10,550 bases of DNA from PR03 sp031362725. Its GTDB lineage: Bacteria > Myxococcota_A > UBA9160 > PR03. Location: contig JANLTC010000219.1 in assembly GCA_031362725.1 (NCBI GenBank), positions 1 to 10,550 on the forward strand, given 5' to 3'. The translations under genes and the position numbers were made by a program. Below, piece after piece: positions 1-7,599 of the stretch (within the stretch, counting starts at the first letter, position 1; each line of letters begins with the position of its first letter). The notes beneath the pieces were generated by a model that was not told the origin of the DNA, did not search any database, and worked only from the letters and a program-made list of their open reading frames with translations.

Positions 1-1681
1 CGACCGCAACATCCTCGCGAACCAGGCCTACAACGCGTTCTCCGCGTTCGCCGAAGACGCGCTGGTGCGCATCGAGCCCGACGACATCCGCAAGCGGGGC
101 AGGGTGCCGAAGAACGGCAGCCTGTTCTTCACGATCTTCCAAACTTTCATGAGCGGCCCGCCGAAGGACGGCCACCCGTCGCCGTACTTCGGCGAATACC
201 CGCCGGAGTTCTTCGACTTAATCGTCGTCGACGAGTGTCACCGCGGCGGCGCGAACGACGAGAGCAACTGGCGCGGCATCCTCGAATACTTCGCGCCGGC
301 CGTGCAGCTCGGCCTCACCGCCACGCCCAAGCGCAAGGACAACGTCGACACCTACGCCTACTTCGGCGACCCGGTCTACGTCTACTCGCTGAAGGAAGGC
401 ATCAACGACGGCTTCCTCACGCCGTTCAAGGTGAAGCAGATCTCGACGACGCTCGACGAGTACGTCTACACGCCCGACGACAAGCTGATCGAGGGCGAGA
501 TCGAGAGCGGCAAGCGCTACGTGGAGTCTGATTTCAACAAGATCATCGAGATCAAGGAACGCGAAGCCCACCGCGTGAAGATCGTGATGGACGAGATCAA
601 TCAGGCCGAGAAGACGCTGGTGTTCTGCGCGACGCAGGATCACGCGCTGGCCGTCCGCGATCTGATCAACCAGATGAAGTCGAGCAAAGACCCGAACTAC
701 TGCCAGCGCGTCACCGCCAACGACGGCGCGCTCGGCGACCAGCACCTGCGCGACTTCCAGGACAACGAGAAGTCGATTCCGACGATCCTCACCACGTCGC
801 AGAAGCTCTCGACCGGCGTCGACGCGCGCAACATTCGGAACATCGTCTTGATGCGCCCGATCCACTCGATGATCGAGTTCAAGCAGATCATCGGCCGCGG
901 CACGCGTCTCTACGACGGCAAGGACTACTTCACGATCTACGACTTCGTGAAAGCGCACCACCACTTCAGTGATCCCGAGTGGGACGGCGAACCGCTCGAA
1001 CCGGAGCCGAAGGAGCCGCGCTATCAGCCCACGCCGCCGGTTCCGGATGGCGCGGTGCATGATCGACCGGAGGAGCCCGCTCGGCGTCAGAGAATCAAGG
1101 TGAAACTCGCCGACGGCAAAGAGCGCACCATTCAACACATGATGGCGACGACCTTCTGGCATCCCGACGGGACGCCAATGTCCGCGAAGCAGTTCATAGA
1201 GCTGCTCTTCGGCCAGCTACCCGAGTATTTCAGCGACGAGGCCGAACTGCGCGCGATCTGGAGTGCGCCCGAGACCCGGAGGAAACTCCTGCAGGGTCTC
1301 GCCGAGCGCGGCTTCGGCGGCGAGCAACTCGCGGAGATGCAGACGATCATCGACGCCGAGAAGAGCGATCTCTTCGACGTGCTGGCCCATGTCGCCTACG
1401 CGCTGCCGCCCGTCACCCGCGCAGAACGCGCCGCACGAGCCAAGCTCGACATCGCCGCGCACTTCAACAACAAGCAGCAGGTCTTCCTCGACTTCGTGCT
1501 GTCGCACTACGTCCGCGTCGGCGTGGAAGAACTCGACCAGGAGAAACTCACGCCGCTACTCCGGCTTGCGTATCACGACTCGATCGCCGACGCGGTGGCC
1601 GATCTCGGCAGGCCGGATGAGATCGGCAAGGTGTTCGCTGGGTTTCAGAAGTACCTGTATCAGCGACAGGCAGCTGCATGA
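1..1681 (+). CDS. hsdR: Type I restriction enzyme R subunit, EcoEI type (5' end outside window)
   Basis: The reading frame is open from position 2 to the TGA at 1679-1681, giving 559 residues. It continues beyond the left edge, so the GTG at 65 is not the start. Helicase motifs in order: Walker B DECH at 230-241, LTATPK at 314-331, and motif VI QIIGRGTR at 884-907. A proline/glutamate-rich linker lies around 985-1080. After it comes a helical C-terminal region, with segments such as IQHMMATTFW and DLFDVLAHVAYAL, typical of the EcoEI R-protein C-terminal domain. The family is the ATP-dependent translocase and endonuclease subunit of type I restriction complexes and acts on unmodified DNA together with HsdM and HsdS. 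Walker A and the N-terminal nuclease domain should lie in the missing part; about 240 residues are expected from usual family length. No hsdM or hsdS is in the window. No frameshift is seen in the visible part, so it looks intact. Confidence 0.93.
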   Translation, partial: DRNILANQAYNAFSAFAEDALVRIEPDDIRKRGRVPKNGSLFFTIFQTFMSGPPKDGHPSPYFGEYPPEFFDLIVVDECHRGGANDESNWRGILEYFAPAVQLGLTATPKRKDNVDTYAYFGDPVYVYSLKEGINDGFLTPFKVKQISTTLDEYVYTPDDKLIEGEIESGKRYVESDFNKIIEIKEREAHRVKIVMDEINQAEKTLVFCATQDHALAVRDLINQMKSSKDPNYCQRVTANDGALGDQHLRDFQDNEKSIPTILTTSQKLSTGVDARNIRNIVLMRPIHSMIEFKQIIGRGTRLYDGKDYFTIYDFVKAHHHFSDPEWDGEPLEPEPKEPRYQPTPPVPDGAVHDRPEEPARRQRIKVKLADGKERTIQHMMATTFWHPDGTPMSAKQFIELLFGQLPEYFSDEAELRAIWSAPETRRKLLQGLAERGFGGEQLAEMQTIIDAEKSDLFDVLAHVAYALPPVTRAERAARAKLDIAAHFNNKQQVFLDFVLSHYVRVGVEELDQEKLTPLLRLAYHDSIADAVADLGRPDEIGKVFAGFQKYLYQRQAAA

Positions 1682-1917
1682 GTCCGACCGTCTTCCGCAA
1701 GGGTGGTTTCCGCTTCTACTTCTTCTCTCGCGAGGAACCGCGGATGCACGTTCACGTTCATCATGCGGATGGCGAGGCGAAGTTCTGGCTAGAGCCCGAG
1801 ATCGAGTTGGATCACAACTACGGTCTCAGTCGTCGCCGCATCGTCGCGGCGCTAGCGTTGGTCCGGAGGCATCAGGATGAAATCTGCAGCGCGTGGGAAG
1901 ACCACTTTGGGCGTTGA
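1678..1917 (+). CDS. DUF4160 domain protein
   Basis: This 79-residue protein starts at an ATG overlapping the hsdR stop codon (ATGA at 1678-1681), which implies translational coupling. It has the DUF4160 pattern: N-terminal PTVFRKGGFRFYFFSREE, the histidine-rich HVHVHH strand, then AKFWLEPEIEL and a C-terminal helix ending in EDHFGR. The length is normal for the family. The biochemical function of DUF4160 is not established. Such genes are commonly found directly upstream of a DUF2442 gene, as here, and the pair is sometimes suspected of being toxin-antitoxin-like; that role is inference. The 3' end overlaps the next gene by 41 bases. Lower GC than the downstream operon suggests it was acquired with the restriction locus. 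Confidence 0.85.
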   Translation: MSPTVFRKGGFRFYFFSREEPRMHVHVHHADGEAKFWLEPEIELDHNYGLSRRRIVAALALVRRHQDEICSAWEDHFGR

Positions 1918-2221
1918 GATCACCAACGTGTCCAAGCATGGATTCTGGCTGCTCGTTGGCAGCGAGGAGCTGTTCGCCGCATTCGAGAGCTTCCCCTGGT
2001 TCAAGGAAGCACCCGTTGGCCATATCCTGAACGTCGAGATGCCGAGCGCGCACCATCTTCATTGGCCGGACCTCGACGTAGACCTCGCCGTAGAATCGCT
2101 GAGGAATCCGGACGCGTTCCCTCTGGTGAGCGGTGTGATCAACAAGAACGTGTTGAAAACGCCGAGCCGTGCACGGCAGGTAAAGCCCAAGGGGATTCGG
2201 TCAGGCGCGGCTCGCCGCTGA
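1877..2221 (+). CDS. DUF2442 domain protein with an extended basic tail
   Basis: This 114-residue protein overlaps the DUF4160 gene by 41 bases in another frame. The 1877 ATG is chosen because the family signature begins right after it: RGKTTLGVEITNVSKHGFWL, then ELFAAFESFPWFKEAPVGHI, HHLHWPDLDVDLAVESL and a terminal FPLVS. These are hallmark DUF2442 segments. The domain normally ends near FPLVS (residue 85 here). This protein continues for about 30 more residues, including lysines and arginines at 90, 94, 98, 100, 103, 105, 108, 113 and 114. The tail could be an added nucleic-acid-contacting segment or read-through after loss of the original stop. The function of the family is unknown; pairing with DUF4160 next to hsdR suggests a small accessory module. 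Confidence 0.87.
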   Translation: MKSAARGKTTLGVEITNVSKHGFWLLVGSEELFAAFESFPWFKEAPVGHILNVEMPSAHHLHWPDLDVDLAVESLRNPDAFPLVSGVINKNVLKTPSRARQVKPKGIRSGAARR

Positions 2222-2246
2222 GCTGTGACGAGAACTGCGGACCACC

Positions 2247-2271
2247 ACGAGGGCAGCGATCTCGCCCTCGT
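2247..2271 (+). terminator. Hairpin, possible terminator after the DUF2442 gene
   Basis: ACGAGGGC (2247-2254) pairs perfectly with GCCCTCGT (2264-2271) across a 9-base loop, 25 bases after the DUF2442 stop. No T-run follows, so it is not a canonical intrinsic terminator. Position and an uninterrupted 8-bp GC-rich stem are the only support. Confidence 0.35.
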
Positions 2272-2369
2272 TCCGCGCACCAACATCACCGCCGAGCTAC
2301 TCGGGGAGCAATCGAGGCAGAAGCATTAGCTGACGCCCGCGACGGACCCCATGCGTCCGGCCCAACTCA

Positions 2370-2386
2370 TGGCATACTACGTGCCA
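2370..2386. promoter_or_regulatory. Inverted repeat TGGCA-N7-TGCCA, possible operator
   Basis: TGGCATACTACGTGCCA is a 5-bp inverted repeat with a 7-base centre, located 35 bases before the first gene of the GST operon. The centre includes CATACT (2373-2378), which matches four of six bases of a sigma-70-type -10 box, but no good -35 box was found at the right distance. A TetR-type regulator is encoded three genes downstream, so an operator overlapping the promoter would fit autoregulation. This is inference from position and symmetry. A 5-bp arm can occur by chance. Confidence 0.3.
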
Positions 2387-2406
2387 CAAATAGAGCCGTC
2401 GCACGC

Positions 2407-2414
2407 AAGGAGAG
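2407..2414 (+). promoter_or_regulatory. Ribosome binding site deciding the first GST start
   Basis: AAGGAGAG lies 7 bases before the ATG at 2422. The open frame extends upstream to 2062, but only this start has a strong site, and the glutathione S-transferase fold begins immediately after it. Confidence 0.85.
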
Positions 2415-2421
2415 AACCCCC

Positions 2422-3435
2422 ATGTCGAGTCCCCACCGGATCTTCGGCATCGAGATGTCGCCGTACTCGGTCAAGGTGCGCTCGTACTTCCGCTACAAGG
2501 GCATCCCGCACCAGTGGATCGTCCGCAGCGCCGAGACGCAGGCCGAGTACCAGAAGTACGCGAAGCTCCCGATCGTGCCGCTCGTGGTGACGCCCGAGGG
2601 CGAGGGCATCCAGGACTCGACCCCGATCCTCGAGCGCTTCGAGGCTGCGCATCCCGAGCCCAGCATTTTCCCGCGTGATCCCGTCGCGGGGTTCGTGTCG
2701 GCGCTGCTCGAAGAGTTCGGCGACGAGTGGGGCAACAAGTGGATGTTCCACTACCGCTGGGCGCGCGAAGTGGATCAGCTCTGTTCGGCAGGCCGCATCG
2801 CGCGCGCGATGATGCCCGCTGCGACCGACGAGCAGCACGCGGGCATGACCGCGCAGATTCGCGACCGGATGGTGAACCGGGTGTGGTTCGTCGGCTCGAG
2901 TGCGCAGACGGCGCCACAGATCGAGACGTCGTTCCGGGAAACGATCGCGCTGCTCGACACGCACCTCGCGACGCGGCCCTATCTGTTCGGCGCGCGTCCC
3001 GCGTTCGGCGACTTCGGGCTCTTCGCGCAGCTCTACGAAGCGTGGACCGATCCGACGCCGGGCGCGCTGATCGAAGGTCGCGCGCCGCGGGTTCTCGACT
3101 GGATACACCGGATGCTGTGGCCGCACGCCGAGGGCGACTTCGAGCCGTGGCCGCGTCTCGAGCCGACGCTGGCGCCGCTGCTCGAGCAGCAGGTCGGGCG
3201 ACTCTTCCTGCCCTGGACGCTGGCGAACGCCGCGGCGATCGCGGCCGGCAGCGACGCGTTCAGCGTCGAACTCGCCGGCCAGACCTGGGCGCAGAAGCCG
3301 CAGAAGTACCACGCGAAGTCGCTGCAAGCGCTGCGCGCGAAGTGCGCCGCCGCCGCCGGCAATCGCGAACTCGACGCGGTACTCGAGCGCGCCGGCTGTC
3401 TCGCGGCGCTGCGCAGCGGAAGCCACTCGACCTGA
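2422..3435 (+). CDS. Glutathione S-transferase-like protein, first copy, with long C-terminal extension
   Basis: A 337-residue cytosolic protein, clearly longer than the usual 200-230 residues of glutathione transferases. The N-terminal thioredoxin-like domain shows SPYS (residues 13-16) where many bacterial GSTs place glutathione-contacting or catalytic residues, a probable cis-proline in IVPLVV (P53), and the QDSTPIL segment (D65, S66) at the gamma-glutamyl binding position. A helical domain follows with KWMFHYRWA, LLDTHLATRPYLFGARPAFGDF and a last roughly 100-residue segment (LFLPWTLANAAAIAAG, then QTWAQKPQKYHAKSLQALR). The second GST in this operon has the same architecture. The family conjugates, isomerises or reduces electrophiles with glutathione; the substrate is unknown. 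It is the first gene of a five-gene operon, and the next gene begins 16 bases downstream. Family assignment is strong; glutathione use is inferred. Confidence 0.87.
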   Translation: MSSPHRIFGIEMSPYSVKVRSYFRYKGIPHQWIVRSAETQAEYQKYAKLPIVPLVVTPEGEGIQDSTPILERFEAAHPEPSIFPRDPVAGFVSALLEEFGDEWGNKWMFHYRWAREVDQLCSAGRIARAMMPAATDEQHAGMTAQIRDRMVNRVWFVGSSAQTAPQIETSFRETIALLDTHLATRPYLFGARPAFGDFGLFAQLYEAWTDPTPGALIEGRAPRVLDWIHRMLWPHAEGDFEPWPRLEPTLAPLLEQQVGRLFLPWTLANAAAIAAGSDAFSVELAGQTWAQKPQKYHAKSLQALRAKCAAAAGNRELDAVLERAGCLAALRSGSHST

Positions 3436-3441
3436 AACGCG

Positions 3442-3447
3442 AGGAGG
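3442..3447 (+). promoter_or_regulatory. Ribosome binding site of the LLM oxidoreductase
   Basis: AGGAGG, a perfect Shine-Dalgarno core, lies 4 bases before the ATG at 3452, inside the 16-base gap after the first GST. It fixes the start and suggests strong translation. Confidence 0.85.
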
Positions 3448-3451
3448 AATC

Positions 3452-4495
<1,044 letters not shown>

Positions 4496-4499
4496 CGCG

Positions 4500-5117
4500 A
4501 TGCCGAACCCGGGCCCGTTGCGAAGCGCTGCGCGCGGCGAGCCGTCTTCCGATGGTCGTCAGCGGCGCAGCGAGCGCAGTCGTGAGGCGATCGTGCAGGC
4601 GCTCATCGAACTCGTCGGCGGAGGCATCCTGCAGCCGACCGCGCAGCAGGTAGCCGAGACCGCGGGCGTCGGCATCCGCAGCGTGTTCCGGCACTTCGCC
4701 GACATGGACAGCCTGTTCGTCGAGATGGACGCGCGACTGCAGGCCGAAGCGCTGCCGCTGCTGCGCGGCGATCCGCCCGACGCCGACGCGGCGAAGCGCG
4801 CCCGTGCGCTCGTCCTTCGCCGCATCGCGTTCTTCGAGAAGATCGCGCCGTACAAGCGCGCGGGAACGATCCAGCGCTGGCGCTCCGAGTTCCTGCGTGG
4901 CCAACACGGAGTGCTGGTGCGCGCACTGCGCGCGGACTTGCTGCGCTGGCTGCCCGAGCTGCGGCGTGCGCCGGCCGACGTGGTCGATGCGCTCGATCTC
5001 GCGCTTTCGTTCGAAGCGTGGGATCGCCTGCGGACCGACCAACGGCTCGGCCGCGACCGCGCCCGCGACGCGCTTCTGCGTACCGTCCTAGCACTGCTGG
5101 CCGTCCGCGACTGCTGA
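4500..5117 (+). CDS. TetR/AcrR-type transcriptional regulator
   Basis: A 205-residue protein with an N-terminal TetR helix-turn-helix at about residues 25-75: REAIVQALIELVGGGIL, then TAQQVAETAGVGIRSVFRHF and DSLFVEM, with the usual V-x-x-H/Y-F signature present as VFRHF. The first 20 residues are a polar leader. The rest is helical, as expected for the ligand-binding and dimerisation domain, which is too variable to suggest a ligand. The length is typical. The ATG lies 4 bases after the LLM stop with no strong ribosome binding site, so it is probably translated by coupling, giving less regulator than enzyme. Located inside the operon, it most likely represses its own operon in response to substrate. 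The inverted repeat at 2370-2386 is a candidate target. Confidence 0.88.
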   Translation: MPNPGPLRSAARGEPSSDGRQRRSERSREAIVQALIELVGGGILQPTAQQVAETAGVGIRSVFRHFADMDSLFVEMDARLQAEALPLLRGDPPDADAAKRARALVLRRIAFFEKIAPYKRAGTIQRWRSEFLRGQHGVLVRALRADLLRWLPELRRAPADVVDALDLALSFEAWDRLRTDQRLGRDRARDALLRTVLALLAVRDC

Positions 5118-5122
5118 CCGCC

Positions 5123-5129
5123 AAGGAGA
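5123..5129 (+). promoter_or_regulatory. Ribosome binding site deciding the GTG start of the second GST
   Basis: AAGGAGA followed by five C residues precedes the GTG at 5135. The first GST has the closely similar AAGGAGAG, then AACCCCC, before its ATG, which supports a shared origin. The open frame reaches back to 5018 but overlaps the TetR gene there. Confidence 0.8.
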
Positions 5130-5134
5130 CCCCC

Positions 5135-6163
5135 GTGCCCGAAAGACCGTTGACCATCGTGGGGATGCCCGGCTCCCCCTACAGCCGGAAACTGCGCGCC
5201 GTGATGCGCTATCGGCGCGTTCGCCACTTGTGGGTGCATCACGGATCGCCGGAAGCGCGCGGGCTGCCACTGCCGCGCGTCTCGCTGCTGCCGTATCTGA
5301 TCGTGCCCGGCACCGATGGCCAGCCCGAGGCTGCGGTCGATTCGACGCCGCTGATCCGCCGGCTCGAAGCGCTGCAGCCGGGCCGCTCGGCAGTCCCGCT
5401 CGACGCGGCACTCGCCTTTCTCGACGTGTTGCTCGAGGACTACGCCGACGAGTGGCTGACGAAGGCGATGTTTCACTACCGCTGGGCGTTCGCACCCGAC
5501 ATCGCGAAGGCCGCCGCGATCCTGCCGCGCTGGTCGCGCACGAATCAGCCGGAGGCGCAGGTCGTGGCGCTCGGTCGCATCTTCGCCGATCGGCAGATCG
5601 CGCGCCGGGGCGTCGTCGGTTCGAGCGAGACGACGGCGCCGGTGATCGAGCAGAGCTACCGACGTCTGCTGGCGCTCCTCGACACCCATCTCGAGACTTC
5701 TCGTTTCATTTTTGGCGCGCGCCCGGCGGCGTCGGACTTCGCACTCTACGGACAGCTGACGCAGCTCGCGGGTTTCGATCCCACCTCGGCGGCCATCGCA
5801 CTCGAGATTGCGCCACGCGTCGTCGCGTGGGTCGATGCCGTCGAGGATCTCTCCGGACTCGAGCCGCGCGACGAGGATTGGCTGCGACGCGATGCCATCC
5901 CGGACACGCTGCGCGCGCTCTTCGTCGAGATCGGCCGCGTCTACGCGCCATTCCTGCTCGCGAACGCCGACGCGATTGCGCGCAAGGCCGATCGCGTCGA
6001 GTGCACGATCGACGCTCGACCGTGGGTGCAGCAGCCGTTCCCGTACCAGGCGAAGTGCCTGGTCTGGCTGCGCGAAGCCCGCGCGGCGCTCGATGCGCGC
6101 GATGGCCAGGTGGTCGACGCCGTGCTCAAAGGAACGGGTTGTGAGCCGATCTTCTCGAAGTGA
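5135..6163 (+). CDS. Glutathione S-transferase-like protein, second copy (diverged paralogue)
   Basis: A 342-residue protein with a GTG start, 17 bases after the TetR gene. It aligns by eye along its full length with the first GST: SPYS (residues 14-17), LLPYLIV with a probable cis-proline (P53), VDSTPLI (D69, S70), KAMFHYRWA, VGSSETTAPVIEQ, LLALLDTHLETSRFIFGARP and the same extra C-terminal segment (FLLANADAIARKA, WVQQPFPYQAKCLVWLR). Many flanking positions differ, so it is an old duplication rather than a recent one. Predicted cytosolic. Two conserved copies in one operon could form a heterodimer or act on successive substrates; both ideas are inference. The gene ends 10 bases before the next start. 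Family assignment is strong, substrate unknown. Confidence 0.86.
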   Translation: MPERPLTIVGMPGSPYSRKLRAVMRYRRVRHLWVHHGSPEARGLPLPRVSLLPYLIVPGTDGQPEAAVDSTPLIRRLEALQPGRSAVPLDAALAFLDVLLEDYADEWLTKAMFHYRWAFAPDIAKAAAILPRWSRTNQPEAQVVALGRIFADRQIARRGVVGSSETTAPVIEQSYRRLLALLDTHLETSRFIFGARPAASDFALYGQLTQLAGFDPTSAAIALEIAPRVVAWVDAVEDLSGLEPRDEDWLRRDAIPDTLRALFVEIGRVYAPFLLANADAIARKADRVECTIDARPWVQQPFPYQAKCLVWLREARAALDARDGQVVDAVLKGTGCEPIFSK

Positions 6164-6173
6164 AGGAAGCGCC

Positions 6174-6812
6174 ATGATGGGTCTGTGGATCTGGATCGCG
6201 GCGGTGTCGTTCTACGGAGTGTTCTGGCTCTGGTACGTCGGCATGCCACGACCCCTCAGCCGCGCGGAGGTCGATGCGCACATGGCGACCGTCGCTGCGG
6301 CGGGTCTCGGTGTCACGCCCGAGCAGATCGCAGCGCTGCGCACGTTCCTCGAAGCCGACGACGGGCGCGAGTTCTTCATGCTGAACCTGGTTCGCATCGC
6401 CCCCGGACCCGTCGTCGCACCAGGCGCCACCGAAGCGAGTAGTGCGCGCGCGGTTCTCGACGGCTACACGCGACACTTCATGCCGGCGCTGTTCCGACGC
6501 GCCGGGCATCCGGCTTTTTTTGGCCGCGCCGCCGGCGGCTACCTCGAGCAGTGGAACGTCGCGCCCGATCCCGGCTGGAGCTTCGGCGCCGCGATCCGCT
6601 ACCGCAGCCGGCGCGACATGATCGAGCTCGTCGTCGATCCGCGCTTCGCGAACGCCCACGCGTTCAAGGCCGCCGCGATCGCGTCGACCTTCGCGTTCCC
6701 GACGTCGCCGGGCTTCGTGATGGTCGGCCCGAAGATCTGGGTCGGACTCGGACTGGCGTTGGTCGCGGCGCTCGCGCAGCTGGCATTGGGCTCGTGGGGC
6801 GGATCGAGATGA
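6174..6812 (+). CDS. Membrane-held DUF1330-like (dimeric alpha/beta barrel) protein
   Basis: A 212-residue protein starting at one of two adjacent ATGs (6174, 6177), with AAGGAAG at 6163-6169 as ribosome binding site overlapping the end of the second GST. An N-terminal hydrophobic helix rich in Trp and Tyr (about residues 4-22) and a C-terminal one (about 188-207) flank a soluble domain. That domain has FFMLNLVRI (67-75), YTRHFMPALFRRAGHPAFFGRAAGGYL, FGAAIRYRSRRDMIELVVDPRF and a trailing helix. This order resembles the DUF1330/EthD-type ferredoxin-like barrel, often seen in monooxygenase-like or isomerase-like proteins. Two membrane segments around such a domain are unusual in my experience. 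As last gene of the GST/LLM operon it may handle a lipophilic intermediate at the membrane, which is inference. The fold assignment is moderate; the membrane segments are clear. Confidence 0.68.
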   Translation: MMGLWIWIAAVSFYGVFWLWYVGMPRPLSRAEVDAHMATVAAAGLGVTPEQIAALRTFLEADDGREFFMLNLVRIAPGPVVAPGATEASSARAVLDGYTRHFMPALFRRAGHPAFFGRAAGGYLEQWNVAPDPGWSFGAAIRYRSRRDMIELVVDPRFANAHAFKAAAIASTFAFPTSPGFVMVGPKIWVGLGLALVAALAQLALGSWGGSR

Positions 6813-6846
6813 CGGCGCACGACGTGACGCCTCCCCGCCGCCGATC

Positions 6847-6879
6847 CCGGCTACCCCGCGATTTTTCCATCGGGGCCGG
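6847..6879 (+). terminator. Hairpin after the GST/LLM operon, possible terminator
   Basis: CCGG (6847-6850) and CCCCG (6854-6858), separated by a 3-base bulge, pair with CGGGG (6871-6875) and CCGG (6876-6879). The 12-base loop contains a run of five T. The stem lies 34 bases after the last operon gene. No T-run follows the stem, so intrinsic termination is uncertain. No promoter could be identified in the rest of the 6813-6956 gap. Confidence 0.4.
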
Positions 6880-6946
6880 AGCCGACGCGTAGACTGCCCG
6901 CACCACGGCCGATCCGAGGAGCGCCTGCGCGGTGCGACTCACGTTC

Positions 6947-6951
6947 GGAGG
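6947..6951 (+). promoter_or_regulatory. Shine-Dalgarno site pointing to an ATC start codon
   Basis: GGAGG sits 5 bases before ATC at 6957, with ideal spacing, at the exact point where a plausible N-terminus for the downstream membrane protein begins. No ATG, GTG or TTG in that frame lies nearby upstream, and the next in-frame GTGs (7047, 7050) have no such site. Confidence 0.55.
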
Positions 6952-6956
6952 CAGCC

Positions 6957-7472
6957 ATCGCCGGTTTCCACGAAGCGATCGAGGCGGCGCGCGGACTCGC
7001 GGCGATCGCGCAGATCGGGCTCGGTTTCACCGGCTTCATCGCCGTCGTGGTGACGCTTTCTGGCGACCCGCGCAGCTGGGCCAGCATCGACCGACTGCGC
7101 GTCGCGAGCATGCTCGGCAACAGTCTCGCGACGATGTTCTTCGCGTTGCTGCCGTTCGCGCTGGTCCACGTCGGGGCCTCTCCCGAGGCGACCTTCCGCA
7201 TCGCGAGCGCCCTCCTGGCTTGCTTCCTCACGACCAGCGCGATCGTGATCCTGTCGCGCCGCGAACGTCGCGACGTGGTTCCCCGCGGCGTCGTGTCGAT
7301 GCCGATCGTGGTGTTGACCACCTCGCTACGCACGCTGATCATCGCGTTCGAGGTCGCCAACTCCGCCGGCGTCTTCGGCGGCGCATCGATCGGTGTCTTC
7401 ATCTTTGGCCTGATGTGGTTGCTCGCGGAGTGCGGCTTCCTGCTGGTTCGATTGCTCTTCGTGCGGCCGTAG
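6957..7472 (+). CDS. Five-helix integral membrane protein, probable ATC start
   Basis: Read from ATC at 6957 this is 171 residues. A conventional caller would start at GTG 7047 (141 residues) and cut through the first membrane helix. Hydrophobic segments are at about residues 16-34 (AAIAQIGLGFTGFIAVVVTL), 52-72, 80-100, 112-132 and 143-168. The short amphipathic start GFHEAIEAARGLAAIAQIGLGFTG resembles the beginning of small uncharacterised inner-membrane proteins that carry an IAQIGLGFAGF-like first helix, which supports the longer form. Charged loops (around 38-48 and 101-110, the latter rich in Arg) separate the helices. No catalytic or transport motif is seen. It is separated from the upstream operon by 144 bases and may be a single gene. 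Function is unknown. Confidence 0.7.
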   Translation: MAGFHEAIEAARGLAAIAQIGLGFTGFIAVVVTLSGDPRSWASIDRLRVASMLGNSLATMFFALLPFALVHVGASPEATFRIASALLACFLTTSAIVILSRRERRDVVPRGVVSMPIVVLTTSLRTLIIAFEVANSAGVFGGASIGVFIFGLMWLLAECGFLLVRLLFVRP

Positions 7473-7489
7473 TCGCGATCGGAGCGAAG

Positions 7490-7505
7490 GACCCGTCGTC
7501 GGGTC
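7490..7505. terminator. Short perfect hairpin in the convergent gap
   Basis: GACCCG (7490-7495) pairs with CGGGTC (7500-7505) around the 4-base loop TCGT, 17 bases after the membrane-protein stop. It could serve transcripts from either side. No T-run is present on either strand, so this is only a candidate. Confidence 0.35.
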
Positions 7506-7573
7506 GCTCGACGTCGAACGCCTGACGGATGCACATCGCGACGCGCGGACTCCCGACGATCGTTCGGCCGAGG

Positions 7574-7599
7574 CCTGCGTCGTGTCGCATCGATGCAGG
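7574..7599 (+). terminator. Nine-pair hairpin in the convergent gap
   Basis: CCTGCGTCG (7574-7582) pairs with CGATGCAGG (7591-7599) across an 8-base loop, with one G-U pair in + strand RNA that becomes a mismatch in - strand RNA. It therefore favours + strand transcripts. No T-run follows. Together with the 7490-7505 hairpin it is the only structure seen in the 146-bp gap 7473-7618, which holds no supported gene. Confidence 0.35.

Larger units (their letters stand above)
2222..2421 (+). other. 200-bp gap between the hsdR cluster and the GST operon
   Basis: No supported gene was found. It holds an 8-bp hairpin (2247-2271), a 5-bp hairpin (arms 2343-2347 and 2355-2359), a 17-bp interrupted palindrome (2370-2386) and the ribosome binding site of the next gene. 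A 34-codon GTG-started frame (2224-2328) has no recognisable homology and no ribosome binding site. Reading frames continuing through from 2062 are GC-driven extensions of the downstream gene. Confidence 0.6.

Noticed and set aside
218..1162. 314-codon - strand frame opposite hsdR
   Set aside because: Low-complexity Val/Arg/Leu/Asp composition mirroring the hsdR codons; no motif.
2224..2328. 34-codon GTG-started frame after the DUF2442 gene
   Set aside because: No ribosome binding site and no recognisable similarity, and it spans a hairpin; it could be a gene remnant but cannot be supported.
2062..2421. N-terminal extension of the first GST back to 2062
   Set aside because: It overlaps the DUF2442 gene, is Arg/Gly/Pro-rich, and the AAGGAGAG site fixes the start at 2422.
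4559..6175. 538-codon open frame on the - strand opposite TetR and the second GST
   Set aside because: The translation is Arg-rich with no family motif, and the + strand genes here are certain. Long antisense frames are expected at this GC content.
6932..7525. 197-codon + strand frame from GTG 6932 overlapping the membrane-protein gene
   Set aside because: Arg-rich shadow composition; the overlapping frame encodes clear membrane helices.
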